From positions 24,171,964 to 24,235,963 of the forward strand of contig OX638370.1 in assembly GCA_951812925.1 (NCBI GenBank): 64,000 bases of DNA. The letters run 5' to 3'. A program made the position numbers and the translations under genes. This DNA is from Calliopum simillimum. Taxonomy: Eukaryota; Arthropoda; Insecta; Diptera; Lauxaniidae. The stretch's first letter is position 1. Each line of letters begins with the position of its first letter. This document shows positions 45,735-56,841 of this stretch, piece by piece. The notes beneath the pieces were generated by a model that was given only the letters and a program-made list of their open reading frames with translations, had not been told where the DNA came from and did not search any database.

Positions 45735-46440
45735 TAAGTGACTTTGACAAGGGTGCGGGGGGTAGCTCCCATACGATTAAAATTAACCAAACGCTATATC
45801 TACGCACCTGCAGCATTTATTATTAAAAAACTTTATACACAGGAAAACACTGCGTTCAGAAAACACCCTGTGAAAATTGAAGGACATCAAACAAGGGGGC
45901 GTTGTACCCCTCATACAAAAAATAACTCAACTGCACCTATAGCAGTTTTTATTAAAAAACTTTGTTTACAAGAGTATAATATGTTCACCAAACGCCTTAC
46001 AAAAATGGGGAGAAATTGAACCCCCCATACAAAAAAAAAAAAAAAATCAATTGCAGCAGTTACTAAATATTATAAATTTTTGTACACAGGAATATAATGC
46101 GTTCCACAAACGCCTTGCAAAAATTGGAGGAATTCGATAAAGGGGGCATTGCCCCTCCCATACAAAAAACGTATCAGTTGCTATATCTTTGCACCTGTAG
46201 CAGTTATTAGTACAAAGGTTTATATTAAGAACGAGTATTTTATTTACAAAATACCATATGAAAAGAGAGGGGGCTCAAATATGGGGGCTTGCACCCCTAC
46301 ACAAAAGTACTTAAAATACTCAATTTATGTACCTTTATCATTATAAAATTTGGTATATGGATGAACATGATATCTTTTAAGCACCGTGGAAAAATTAAAA
46401 GAGGGGACGGTGCACAAACTCCCAAAAAAAAAAAAATCAA
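45735..46440. repeat. Six degenerate 115-143 bp tandem units
   Basis: Each unit contains a GC-rich box followed by CATACAAAA (about 45765, 45908, 46022, 46152, 46290 and 46410), then an ACCTGTAGCAGTTATTA-type segment, and then ACAGGAATATAATGCGTTC. The architecture matches the internal repeats of the DINE-1-like elements and the array at 19080. It separates the BEL/Pao protease remnant from the RT remnant, which implies insertion into that element. Confidence 0.7.
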
Positions 46441-46747
46441 TTGTTTTACCTTTGCACCTAGTGTAGATATTATTATAAAATCAGGTACAATTTTCATAGT
46501 ATGACGAAATATTTTTAAAATGATCATCTCTACTCGGTACAAAGCGAAAAAAATGCATTTTTGTCTTAATTGTTTCTGGCAACACTATGTTATTTTATTA
46601 ATTTATCACGCTAAGCGCCCTAATTCGAGACACTGTGCAACGTAGAGAGATAAATATATTGTCAAAATAGTTTTTGAGGAAGATACGATTTAGACGTGGT
46701 ATCTTACTATAGAAAAAAGGTTAAGGTCAGACGTGAAATAAAGAATA

Positions 46748-46990
46748 GACTATATCGAATTCATGAGAGAATACATAGTGGTAGCGGAAAACGAGGGTGG
46801 CGGAAAATATAATTTGCCACATCAAGCAGTTCTTCAAAAAAGTATCCAAACAACAAAACTAAGCATTGTAATTGATGCTTCAACTAAGACAACGATACGC
46901 TGAAGCCTTAACAATATTCTAATGATTGAACCTCCCTCTGCAATATTTTCAACGTCTAGCCTGATTGGAGCTGGGGAAACGGACTACGAC
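46748..46990 (+). pseudogene. BEL/Pao reverse transcriptase remnant
   Basis: Reads YIEFMREY, then KYNLPHQAVLQKSIQTTK and LSIVIDASTKTT, and after one stop SLNNIL. These equal the YxxFMxEY, YYLPHHAVxxxxSxTTKxRVVFDAS and SLNDxLL blocks at the start of BEL/Pao reverse transcriptases. The YVDD core is not found downstream. About 1.1 kb separates this from the protease-region text, most of it the tandem array. Confidence 0.75.
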
Positions 46991-48699
46991 CACTAACGAA
47001 TCTTATGACAAGAAGATGTGAAATCGCTAATAGAAAAGTATAAATTAACTATTGCCACCAGCTCCATTTGAGTCATAGTAATTTTTATAAAAAATATTTT
47101 TCGAATTTGAAAACTAATTTTATTTACTGTATTTACTGTTATTTACTGTATAAAATTTATTACTTTTATTTCTTTTTCTTTTATTTTTGTATTTTAAAGA
47201 TACTTGTTCAATGATGCAATTTGTTTAGTTTCACGCTTGAACGCCATCAATCAGCGCTAAAAATGCAATTATCACTTTTTTTTTGAATTTATATTTTTTT
47301 GTGTTTTAGTTTCAGTTTTTTTGACTTTAATTGCCAAACACCATAGACAAATCCGTAGCTATTCAGAACATAGTATGCACTATAAAATTTGGTGCAATTT
47401 TTTTATTTAACATGCCGCTGCTCTTGTGTTATTGAGTCACTTACTTAGATACTTTAGTTTGGATTAAAGTGGAAATTTAATTATAATTTTGAAAGTCCTA
47501 AAGCTTCCGTCACCACTGAACTCTGTCACTAAATATCGCGAAATATTTTCATGCCTTATTTCAGCTTGTACCAACTGTCCTCACCGACCATTCCTTTATT
47601 GAATGACGGCTGAAGGAAATTTTCAGTGTATAAGATAAATAAACACGCCTGTTTTGTAATTCTTGTGGTTTCAATTACTATTCATTTCGGAAAGTTTTTG
47701 ATGAAATGGTGAGTCACATGATAAAAAGTACTCTTTTGTGGATTGATTTGTATTTACCAAAAAGTAACCGTATAATCACACGGTTTTCGCAGTAGGCTTG
47801 AATATATTTATATATTTTTAGTTTTTTTGGTTCCCCGCATTGTTCTGAGTACGATAATTTCCAGTATCTCAAGTCTAAAACTAGATATTCGGATGAAATT
47901 CACAGCAAATTTGGCGAAAAATATAGATATTCATAATTTGCCAGTTAATAATAACGGACTTTCCTACTTATCTTTCCTTCGTCCTAGTGCTTGCCTTCTT
48001 GATGCTGCTGTAACAGAGGTGACGTATTGAAAAGGCTAATTTTTCAAAGGTGATTTACGTACGGAAAATAGAATAAATGTGTTAATAATCATTGAGAGCA
48101 CATTGTTTCTACCAGCTACTATAGTAAAAAAAGTACTAACTTTTTATTAAAAAATTACCGGCACAGTTTGTAACAGATGTCAACATTTTACAATCGTTAA
48201 TTTTTGCTTCCTTTTTTTTAACCATATGGTCATTTTCATTCATATTTTACTATAAATTTGTTGTGAAAATTAATATGTGATTTAACAGAGTTTGTAAGAA
48301 ACCTGAGGCTATAAAATTACTAACAAAACGATGTATGTAGTATATTACATACTTAGACTTAAGACTTGAGACTCTATTTAATGTGGTTAGATATGACTAA
48401 TGATCATTGGCAGAATAGTGCGGCGGCGTAAATTATTTATACGGCTCACGAAAAATCAACAACATTAACTCTTTAAAGCAGAAAATCAAACTTTGATTCA
48501 ATAACTATTAGGGTAAGGGAGGGAAATATGGACCACCAACCTTTGTTTTTTAAATAAAACCCAAAATACATAAAACAAAACAATTAATTTTATGTCATTC
48601 ATTAAAGGAAAAAAAAAAAGTTTTTCAATATGTTTTCCTGATAAAAGTTTTAGGATTTTTTTTATGATGATCTGATTTTTTTCTTTTTTTTTTAGTATA
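46991..48699. other. No gene identified; one segment shared with 53916-54060
   Basis: 47661-47775 (TGTGGTTTCAATTACTATTC, ATTTCGG, GGTGAGTCACATGATAAAAA, AACCGT) is repeated at 53916-54060. 48540-48690 is a poly(A)/poly(T)-rich run beside the mariner end. Confidence 0.45.
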
Positions 48700-48993
48700 C
48701 AGGGTGTTTTTTTAGGGGCTCGATTTTCAGAAGAGGTTTGATTTCACAACCCTATTATCATTTGTGCTCAGTTTGGTTGCGCATTTTATCATGAATAGAC
48801 TAAGCGCCACAAAATTTGCTTGGAAATTTTGCAAATTTAGTTAAAAAGTCATGGTTCAGTTCGAGAATGCTATCGTGCGCTATATTTGTAATATTTTGTT
48901 TAGTGGTGAGACTCATTTTTAGCCACGTCAACAAACAATATTGCTACATTAATAGTGAAAAAATTTCAAAAGAGGTCTTCGGGGCACCGTTAA

Positions 48994-50114
48994 CCCTCTG
49001 CAACTGATGTGCTCTAACTATAATAATATAACTGACGTGCGGTCTGGCAGACCTCATTTTTAAACTGATTTTCCAAGTGTAATTTTCTGACTGGCGCCTT
49101 CTTACCTTCATTTATTTATAAGATTACATAGCTTTTAAGATAATATAAGATTAAAATTTTAAATTAAGTACTTTTTTTGTGAAAAATTTGGTTTATTTCA
49201 TTGTCTCATAAAAGCAACAAAAACAGTATTCTCATCTTAAAAACAAAAAAAAAAAAAAAAAAAAAACAATGATTCTTACAAATTATAAGGAACTCTTTTT
49301 CTTTGAAAACACTTATCAAATAAATTATGTTCCGATTTTAAGCTGAATCGTACGCTGAGGGGCTTACGTACGAAAAAAAATTTAAAACAACTGGAAAACA
49401 ACATTTAAAGGTCAATTTATGCGAATCGGCAATAATTGGAAAATTGTTTTTTTGACACGTATGCCCCTTTTTCATAGTCCAAGTCACATATAGCTTCAAA
49501 ATAATAAATTTTTTCTTGGCAGCTTTTACAGAGCGGATTCGAACACTGCAAGCGAATAGGTTTTACGCAAAAACAGCAGCTGAACTTTGTTTTCCTTTTA
49601 ATTTTAGATGGACGTATATGACATAATTTTCTACCACTGACTACTTCAGATTGAATTTTTGGAGGTGGAGGTGGCAAGTCATTTCCCAGAACTCGACAGA
49701 TGGTCGTGCGCAATTCTCTTGAACATCTCGCCTTGTACACACGCGCTTTCATGAGATCTAGCACCATTTTCCGAACCATGCATTTAAAAGTTCCGGCTGA
49801 AGTTCTTTTGGAGGAAGCCATTTCATCCGATATTACTGCCTGCAAAAATATACGTGATAATAACAATCGAAATAGACTTTAACTGTCGTGACATTATGAT
49901 AATTTATCGATATTACAGACGTGGGGTCTGCAAGATAATAAGGAATTTCACAATAATACTGACGTGGTGGTCTGCTAAACACTTGCACTTATGCTGATGT
50001 GGGGGAATCACAGACACTTCGCCTTGCAGCTGCACACATCCATTGCACACGATCGCTCTTTTCACTCGGAGCCACGTAAAACCATGAGTACAAAAGACAA
50101 TTAACTGCATAAGG
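48994..50114. mobile_element. piggyBac-like element, non-autonomous
   Basis: Flanked by TTAA at 48990-48993 and 50115-50118, the exact piggyBac target duplication. Ends CCCTCTGCAACTGAT and, inverted, CCTTATGCAGTTAAT. Subterminal repeats GACGTGCGGTCTGGC (about 49034), GACGTGGGGTCTGC (about 49918) and GACGTGGTGGTCTGC (about 49960) recur near the ends. Only the C-terminal part of a transposase remains inside. Removal with one TTAA restores the mariner reading frame across the site. Confidence 0.85.
49417..49866 (-). pseudogene. piggyBac-like transposase, C-terminal part
   Basis: 149-codon frame starting at an internal Met. Residues about 1-75 contain MASSKRTSAGTFKCMVRKM and a basic segment. From about residue 88, GRKLCHIRPSKIKRKTKFSC and CFCVKPIRLQCSNPLCKSC form the cysteine-rich finger that ends piggyBac transposases (C-x2-C...KTKxxCxxCxxPxCxxH), with a few changes such as Arg for the second Cys and Gln-Cys for His. 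The DDD catalytic domain is missing. It could not transpose alone but might be mobilised by a full-length relative. Confidence 0.75.
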
Positions 50115-50502
50115 TTAAATCCACAAAAAAATTACTTTTTGATAAGCTTTATGGGCAGCTGGAGTCATTGGTGCTTATTCCTTCAAAAAAATGACATGCA
50201 AACGCTATAGAGACATGAGACGTAAAGTCGTGTGCGTAAGTGAATGCAACTATGAATGACTTGGAATACAACATTGTCCGAACCATTTCCAACACACGTC
50301 CCCAAACACTTGAAAAAGTGGTCAAAAATTGGATTTCAAGAATGCGTCATATCCGAGCCCGGCGGTCGCATGCCAGAAATCCTATTTAAACATTAATGGC
50401 ATAGAATTGTGTTTGTAATAAAGTCAATTTACAGTTTAAAGTTATGGAAACGCGGTATTTAATTTCAATTCAAAGTTCTAAACATCTAAAAATAACACCC
50501 CT

Positions 50503-52689
50503 TATTACTTTTAAAAAAGGGTTTTTGGATGTTATTCCAAAAACTGCAAAAAACAATTAAGCACACAACTTTTTATAATATTTAAAACTACGAATAAAAA
50601 ATTTTTGAAAAATAAAATACGAATAAACTTTTATTTTGCATTTTCTTCTAAACATTTTTTATAAAAGTTTTTCAAAAACATTTTTTAACTTTTATTATTA
50701 AACAAAAAGATAATATTTTTTTTCAGATGTTACATCAAGTACTATTCGTTAAATAAAAGTTTATTATAAAAGAATTCTTTTGACTTTTATTTTAAAAAGA
50801 TTTTCTTTAAAGTTTTTTTTTAAAGTTTTTAGAATATAAGTCAATAAAATTTTCAAACTTTTATTTTTAAGAAAATATTCAGAGTCAATCTTCAAAGTTT
50901 TTAAACATAAAACAAGTATATCACAAGATCTACGCAGAAGAATAAGTTTCAGTCTTTTTTCTGCAATATTGGTATTGCAATTCTTAAGGGATCCCGAAGA
51001 AAAATTGTCATTTCACCCTGAGTGACGATATTTTAATATATTTCTCCATAAAAACTAAATAACAATTACATAGCAGTTAAAACAGGAGACACTAAACAAA
51101 ATCAAGATCATTAAAATTTTAGTTGATTCAATTTGTTAACTCCAAATCACAACACTTTACAATCTCACATTTTCTACTAAAACAACACATAAAGAGCGTA
51201 ATAAAATAATTGCATTATAAAAAGTTAAATGATAATAAAAAGTAAATAAATTTTTTTTTATAATTAAATTTGTTTTCATACTCATTACTATCACTGCAAT
51301 TCTACTACAATTGTTTTGTTTTATTTTATTGTCGTTGAACACAGAAAAACTATAATCTGCAGGCAATTCAAATAAATGCATAAAATAACACTGAAAAGAA
51401 AAATAATACCAGGCTGCAAATTCTTCACTTTTTTTTCTTCCCGGATCTTAAAGCCGATTGTGGGAGGTTCTATCTCCCATTTATGAAACAGAACTACATA
51501 GGCTTTTTCCTACGATGTCAAGACTCTGTGTTTTTTCGAGTCAAATGGTGTAATTACAGGATAAAATGTAATTCACTTTAGCATTGCCATTAGATAGTCA
51601 TAATCTTCCCCATTATATTTTACATTTGATCTTTTCCAATTCGATCCCAACTTTCCGTGTTATCATTCATTGAAATGAACATATCTCAATTTCACACAAG
51701 TAGTATCAATCTGTATATCTCTTTGATATTCTCTGTGTAGTCATATTTGCAATAGTGCATGGTTTTTATAGTTAAAAGTAATGAGTGTTCATGCCGTGAT
51801 ATGAGTAACCCAACCAGCACATGCTGTGATAAAACTCCAGATAGACCAGTGGATGAAGATATACAGATAGTTGATATTGTCTATGTTTAAAACTGTTACA
51901 TCTGCTGCACTTTGAGAGATAATAAAAATTGAAATAATCGAAATAATAATATAAAACTTATAAAACCACAATTTTACAAATGTTTTCAATATAGAAAACT
52001 TTTCATTCATAGCAAAAAAAAAAGATTTTTTTTTTCTAAAGACAGAAAAGAAACAACGCCAACATACTTATGTATATATTTCCGCTACTTAAAAAAAAGT
52101 AAAATCCGACATACTATATGTATGAATTAATTTTAATTACAGTTCACTTATTCCTCAACAGCTGTTTTGCTCTACAAAACGAAAAGTAAGCCCCAACCTA
52201 CCTTAACTATTAAGTTATTACTATTATTATTGTTATCTATTTGAACACCGGCTTCAAGTTGCTACACCTCCCTCAGTCCTTAAGCTGTGTAGAAAAGAAA
52301 AACACAAAGAGACAAGTGTAAAAAAAAAAATGTTAACTTAAATGTCGTCATCATCATCGTCTAACATTTATAGAATTAACATAATAATAGCGCCAACCCA
52401 AAACGTCCCAATAGGAAAATGTATTTTTAATTCATATTAGTCACTGATAATGAAAGATAAAATTAAAACAGAATAAGAGAACATTGCCATCTTTGCAGAG
52501 AAGTACAAAATCTTTGAGAAACACAAAATCTTTGAAAAAATTTATCAATCCACAGTTAAGAACTACAACTAAATTTTAAGTACTTACTAGAATGGCCAAA
52601 AATTTGTATGAAAAGTTTTAAAATTGTGTATCCAAAAGTTTAACCACGGAAGAATGTGTGGCTCAGTGTATCTCTAAACCGAATTACAT
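50503..52689. other. No gene identified
   Basis: Very AT-rich. Between 50505 and 50905 the phrase ACTTTTATT recurs at least six times with AAAGTTTTT in between, a degenerate low-complexity repeat. Homopolymer runs near 51250, 52011 and 52320. Confidence 0.45.
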
Positions 52690-53620
52690 AAAAATTGATG
52701 TAGTGCCGAAAAATATCGAAAAACATCCCAAGTATTGGTAATAGCTCAAAGGTATCGAAAAACATCTATAATGTCGCTAACGGTCTAAAAGTATCGAAAA
52801 ATATCGAAAAAAGCTCAAAAGTAGGTATCGAAAAACATCGGTATACATATGTATCCGAAAAATCCAAAAGTATCGAAAAACATCCAAAATATTGGTAAAA
52901 AGTTCAAAAGTATCGAAAAACATCCAAAATATAGATAAAAGTCCAAAAGTATCAAAAAACATCCAAAATATCGAAAAGAGCCAACAAGTATCGAAAAACA
53001 TCCGCAATATCGGTAAAATTGCAAAAGTATCGAGAAACATCGAATATATCGAAAAGAGCCCAAAAGTATGAAAAAACATCCAAAATATCGGTAAAATTGC
53101 AAATGTATCGAGAGACATCCAAAATATCAGTAAAAGTACAAAAGTATCGAAAAATATCCAAAATATCGGAACAATTGCAAAAGTATCGAGAAACATCCAA
53201 AATATCGGTAAAAGTCCAAAAGTGTCGAAAAACATCTAAAATATCGGTGAAATTGCACAAGCATCGAGAAACATCCAAAATATCGGTAAAGTTGCAAAAG
53301 TCTCGAGAAACATCCAAAATATCGGCAAAAGTATCGACAAACATCAAAAATATCGGTAAAAGTCCAAAAGTATCGAAAAACATCCAAAATTTCGGTACAA
53401 GTCGAAAAGCATCAAAATATCGAAAAGAGCCCAAGAGTATCAAAAAACATCCAAAATATTGGTAAAATTGCAAAAATATCGAAAAACATCGAAAATATCG
53501 GTAAAAGTCCATAAGTATCGAAAAACATCCAAAATATCGGTAAAGTTGCAAAAGCATCGAGAAACATCCAAAATATCGGTAAAAGTCCAAAAGTATCGAG
53601 AAACATCTTAAATATCGGTG
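52690..53620. repeat. 39-bp minisatellite array, about 24 copies
   Basis: The unit is AAAAGTATCGAAAAACATCC (20 bp) plus AAAATATCGGTAAAAGTCC (19 bp), with a common variant TAAAATTGC in the second half. Because 39 is divisible by three and the unit has few stops, a 242-codon and a 152-codon frame are open on the minus strand and a 148-codon frame on the plus strand; the minus products repeat 13-residue blocks such as DTFGLLPIFWMFF. The two half-units resemble the two half-units of the 19-bp family at 1-1305. Confidence 0.95.
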
Positions 53621-53915
53621 CAGAACGTTGACAAAGTGCAACGAAACAGTTGTTATATAGTTATATAGATTTATTTGCAAATGTATTAATAAAAATGAAT
53701 TAAAGTAAGGACATTTCTATTCGAAGTATTTCACCTTTTAGGGATCAAACTTTTCAAAAGTGATAAAAATTTAGGGAAAATCAAATCCTTTACAAATAAT
53801 TATACCTATTAGTATCTCTTTTTAATTGATACGAGTCACAACTTAAGAGATATTTTTCCACAACCCACACAAAAAATCGACTTCCGTGGTCAGTTTATCA
53901 ACTCTGTTCCATAAT

Positions 53916-54060
53916 ACGTGTGGTTTCAATTTTTTCATTTCGGAAGCATTCTAATGAAAATAGTGAGTCACACGATAAAAAGCATTGGAAACTCTTTAGT
54001 GGAAAATTACACGTTATACAAATAATGCTGGTTTATATTTACGAAAAAATAACCGTTTAT
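53916..54060. repeat. Segment repeated at 47661-47775
   Basis: CGTGTGGTTTCAATTTTTTC, CATTTCGGAAGCATT, AGTGAGTCACACGATAAAAA and AACCGTT follow in the same order as in the other copy. Origin unknown. Confidence 0.6.
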
Positions 54061-56330
54061 GAAATATTCTTAAAAACTACATGGATATCGAAACAGGCTT
54101 CTTTAAATAACATTTGCTCAAAGATATGGTAAAACGATTGTTGCCAGATTCAAATTGGGTTTTGCCTGAACTTTTTGAGAATAGGATTTTTATTTTCTGG
54201 ACAATTGTTTGGATGTTAAATATTATATGTCTGATATTCCTACTTGAAAATATAATTCGTTTTCTTCGATACTTTCCATCAAGACTAAATTTTTCCTAAC
54301 AAAATCCCATTATTTTGTATGTATATTTTCCTACATTTTCAAGTGTAAGAAAAAAAAAAAAAAATGAAATCGATCAAGTAGAGTTTTCATATCTTAAATA
54401 TTTTTATTTGAATTTCTCATTTCATTTCATCTGGACATCTTTTTGTTTATCTGGACTCAAACATTAGACTACTAATTTGGACCATCCACACGAATTCAGA
54501 CCACCTTGCAACCCGAGACACATAACAAGAACAATTTTTTAACAAACTTTGAATCATCATTTAATGTTGCTTTTTCCCGTTGGGATGCTGCATGACACGA
54601 TTTAAAGTACAACCAAAGTCAGTAGTGCTCGCATTGTAGTATCGCGTCGCGTAATTAGTTGCTATTATGAATGACGAAGACGAAGCAGAAGCCGCAAAAA
54701 GTAAACAAATATTTAATAATAATTTGTTGTTGTACTTTTTTTTATCGCTTCAAAATTCTTCTAATGTTTTATGCATGACTGCGTGTATTTTTTACTTTTA
54801 GTTTCATTTTTTACTGTCAAATAGTACACCAAATTGGTAGTACCCTGTCGCCGAGTGTCATGACAATAGACCCATATAATACCAAGTAGGCGTTTTGTGG
54901 CGCTTCAATTGTTGTCTTGGCTTTAACTTTTTTATCTCTATTTTTTTTTTATCGTGCGTTTTGTCATTTGTCGTATTAAAGGCAACTTGTACATATGTTG
55001 ATTATGGGTTAATATTTCATTATTGTTATTGGTCTTAATTTGACAGTTATCATTTAAAGTATCACTTATGTCAGACGGCTCTATAACTTAAAACATTAAA
55101 AGAAGATGAAGTAATGTAGACAATTTTACTTGACAGATTCTATGGGAAAATGAAACACTTTTTGGTGTGATACTTTTGTAATCAATTTGATTAGACAGAA
55201 GATAGGGTTTAAATTATGATACATACTAACACCGACTTAAAAGTAAGAAAGAGTCTTAAAAACATTATCTGTATAATTTTCTTTTTTTTTTTTTCGTTCC
55301 AAGGAAAACCAATGGAGCACTATTGATTCTCCTCAAGATCCATTATGGCTATAAAAAACATGTTTTTGCTCCTTAAATTTTTTCTTTACAAAATTGATAT
55401 CAAAATTTGCTTCAATAATAATGAATATGGTCATTTCCCGAGTGAACGTGGCCGTCGTACACATTTAAAGTGCAAAAAATGTGGAAGTAAAACATATTTT
55501 TATTTTAGTTTTTACTTTACAATATAGCCCTTAGGTAGCACTATAATAAGAGCCCACGTTAATAGCAGACGAAGTCCTGGTTCCACGATATGCGCAAATA
55601 AGACAGAAAACGAACGTGACAAAAATAGAAGTAGCTTTCGTGCCTATTCAAAGAAAGTCAGAATTCAGCGAAATAAGTCAGAATTTTTGTAGTGCACCTA
55701 GTTTTAGAATCTTGTGCAATGATGTTACTTTATAATGTATTTCTTTTGATTCAAATATCTTTTGTTTTGATCATAATCTGAATCGATACGTGACGATATG
55801 AACATGACATTTGTTCCAGCATACAAATTTTAAATTGGAAATCTTTCAAAAAACCAGGATTTCCCTGTGGTGGCTCACCTTATTTTGTTTAGTTGACGTG
55901 GCATCACCAATTTTCCCAAAGGATTTAATTTGTCCCTATCCATTTTACATATACATCAAATTTCTTAAATCATGAATTTGTTTTTAGGGGATATGATGAA
56001 GTGATTTTTGTGAGGGCGTGATACCCCCATTTTTCCAGTACACATTATTTGTTTTGGAGCTTTTTACATATGAACCAAATCTGATCCATGTACAAAGTAC
56101 AAAAAAGTACATAAGGCAAAAATGCTAAGGGTCACCAAGAGATTTTTTCTGGGATTTTTGGAACTTTTTAGTTTCTCAAAAAATTGTGAAAAATTCTAAG
56201 TATTTTTCTATATATATATATTCTTGCAAAAATTTTGGGGTTAAAAAATCATAAATTTTGTTTTTTGTAGTACCTAAAGATAATATTCAGTTCCAAAAAC
56301 TGTTTTTTTTTTTTCTAAGTTTTTCATTTA
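54061..56330. other. No gene identified
   Basis: 54585-54720 is locally GC-richer, with the start MNDEDEAEAAK (54667-54699) directly followed by GTAAAC, a possible splice donor; a single short exon cannot be supported. 55870-56090 has GAGGGCGTGATACCCCC, again in the style of Helentron internal repeats. 54340-54364 is a poly(A) run. Confidence 0.35.
55345..55527 (+). pseudogene. Possible transposase C-terminal zinc finger
   Basis: 60-codon frame whose second half reads HFPSERGRRTHLKCKKCGSK and then TYFYF. The H-x-P...RR...C-x2-C...KT-x-Y pattern resembles the cysteine-rich end of some piggyBac-type transposases, but the second Cys pair is missing (YFYFSF where C-x2-C is expected). Nothing upstream supports it. 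Weak call. Confidence 0.25.
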
Positions 56331-56580
56331 TGCGGTCGGAAAACGCAAAAGCAAGGCATTTTACGAAAAAAGTGTAACAGATAAAAAATGTTTAGAATTT
56401 TTCGGAGAATACCTACGTGTGACTTTTTCAGAATTTTTTGAGACATGCATTTTCATACAATTCCAAAAATTCTGAAAAAATTCTGACTTATTCTATAGAC
56501 GATTCTAAGCATTTCTTCCTTTTGAAACTTTTCTTGTAAATTATCTTGCTTTAGAGTTAATAATTGTTTGCCGACCCTGC
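56331..56580. mobile_element. Small foldback, copy B
   Basis: Ends TGCGGTCGGAAAACG and, inverted, GCAGGGTCGGCAAAC. The arms include AAAATGTTTAGAATTTTTCG and ACGTGTGACTTTTTCAGAAT with approximate inverses at 56460-56515 (AATTCTGACTTATTC, GACGATTCTAAGCATTTC). It shares the core AGCATTT/GATTC and CAAGG segments with copy A at 36788. Confidence 0.6.
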
Positions 56581-56841
56581 AATTGAAAAACGTATAAAAT
56601 AGATTTTTGGATATAAATATTAATTATGTATTTTAGATTCTTGCAAATAATGACTAAAGTTCGTAAAATTAGTTTAATTATGTATCTATAAAAAACCAAA
56701 ATATAAAAAGTCAAAAAAATGCAGTTTGAAATATCATAAAAAGCTCAGTTTTTTCTTCTATATATTTAAAGAACACAACCAAGCTACTTACTTTTAGATC
56801 GATTTCTTTACAAATTCGAAATTTGCGAGAAAATTACTAAA

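Larger units (their letters stand above)
48780..50396 (+). pseudogene. Mariner-like transposase remnant, split
   Basis: Before the insertion: NILFSGETHF near 48888 (the ILFSDEAHF block, with Asp replaced by Gly), then HVNKQYCYINSEKISKEVF up to GAP at 48989. After the second TTAA (50115) the reading continues as LNPQK and then AAGVIG-type pieces, in register with the usual GAPLxPQKxTFWxAxWAGGxIG. Further on come TISNTRPQTLEKVVKNW and MPEILFKH followed by a stop (50394-50396), the usual C-terminus. The block with the second catalytic Asp (QDGATCHTA type) is absent. It is inactive. Confidence 0.75.
48700..50502 (+). mobile_element. Mariner-like element (interrupted)
   Basis: Left terminus CAGGGTGTTTTTTTAGGGGC after TA; right terminus, inverted, AGGGGTGTTATTTTTAGATG before TA. 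Without the piggyBac-like insertion the element would be about 680 bp, so the transposase is also internally deleted. The CAGGGTGT-type end and transposase style recall rosa-like IS630/Tc1/mariner elements; the group is my inference. Confidence 0.7.

Noticed and set aside
49700..49882. Plus-strand 60-codon frame
   Set aside because: Antisense to the piggyBac-like transposase fragment.
52777..53680. Long open frames (242 and 152 codons on minus, 148 on plus) as a repetitive membrane or coiled-coil protein
   Set aside because: They are produced by a 39-bp tandem repeat open in several phases at once; no start context, no non-repeat domain and no codon bias.
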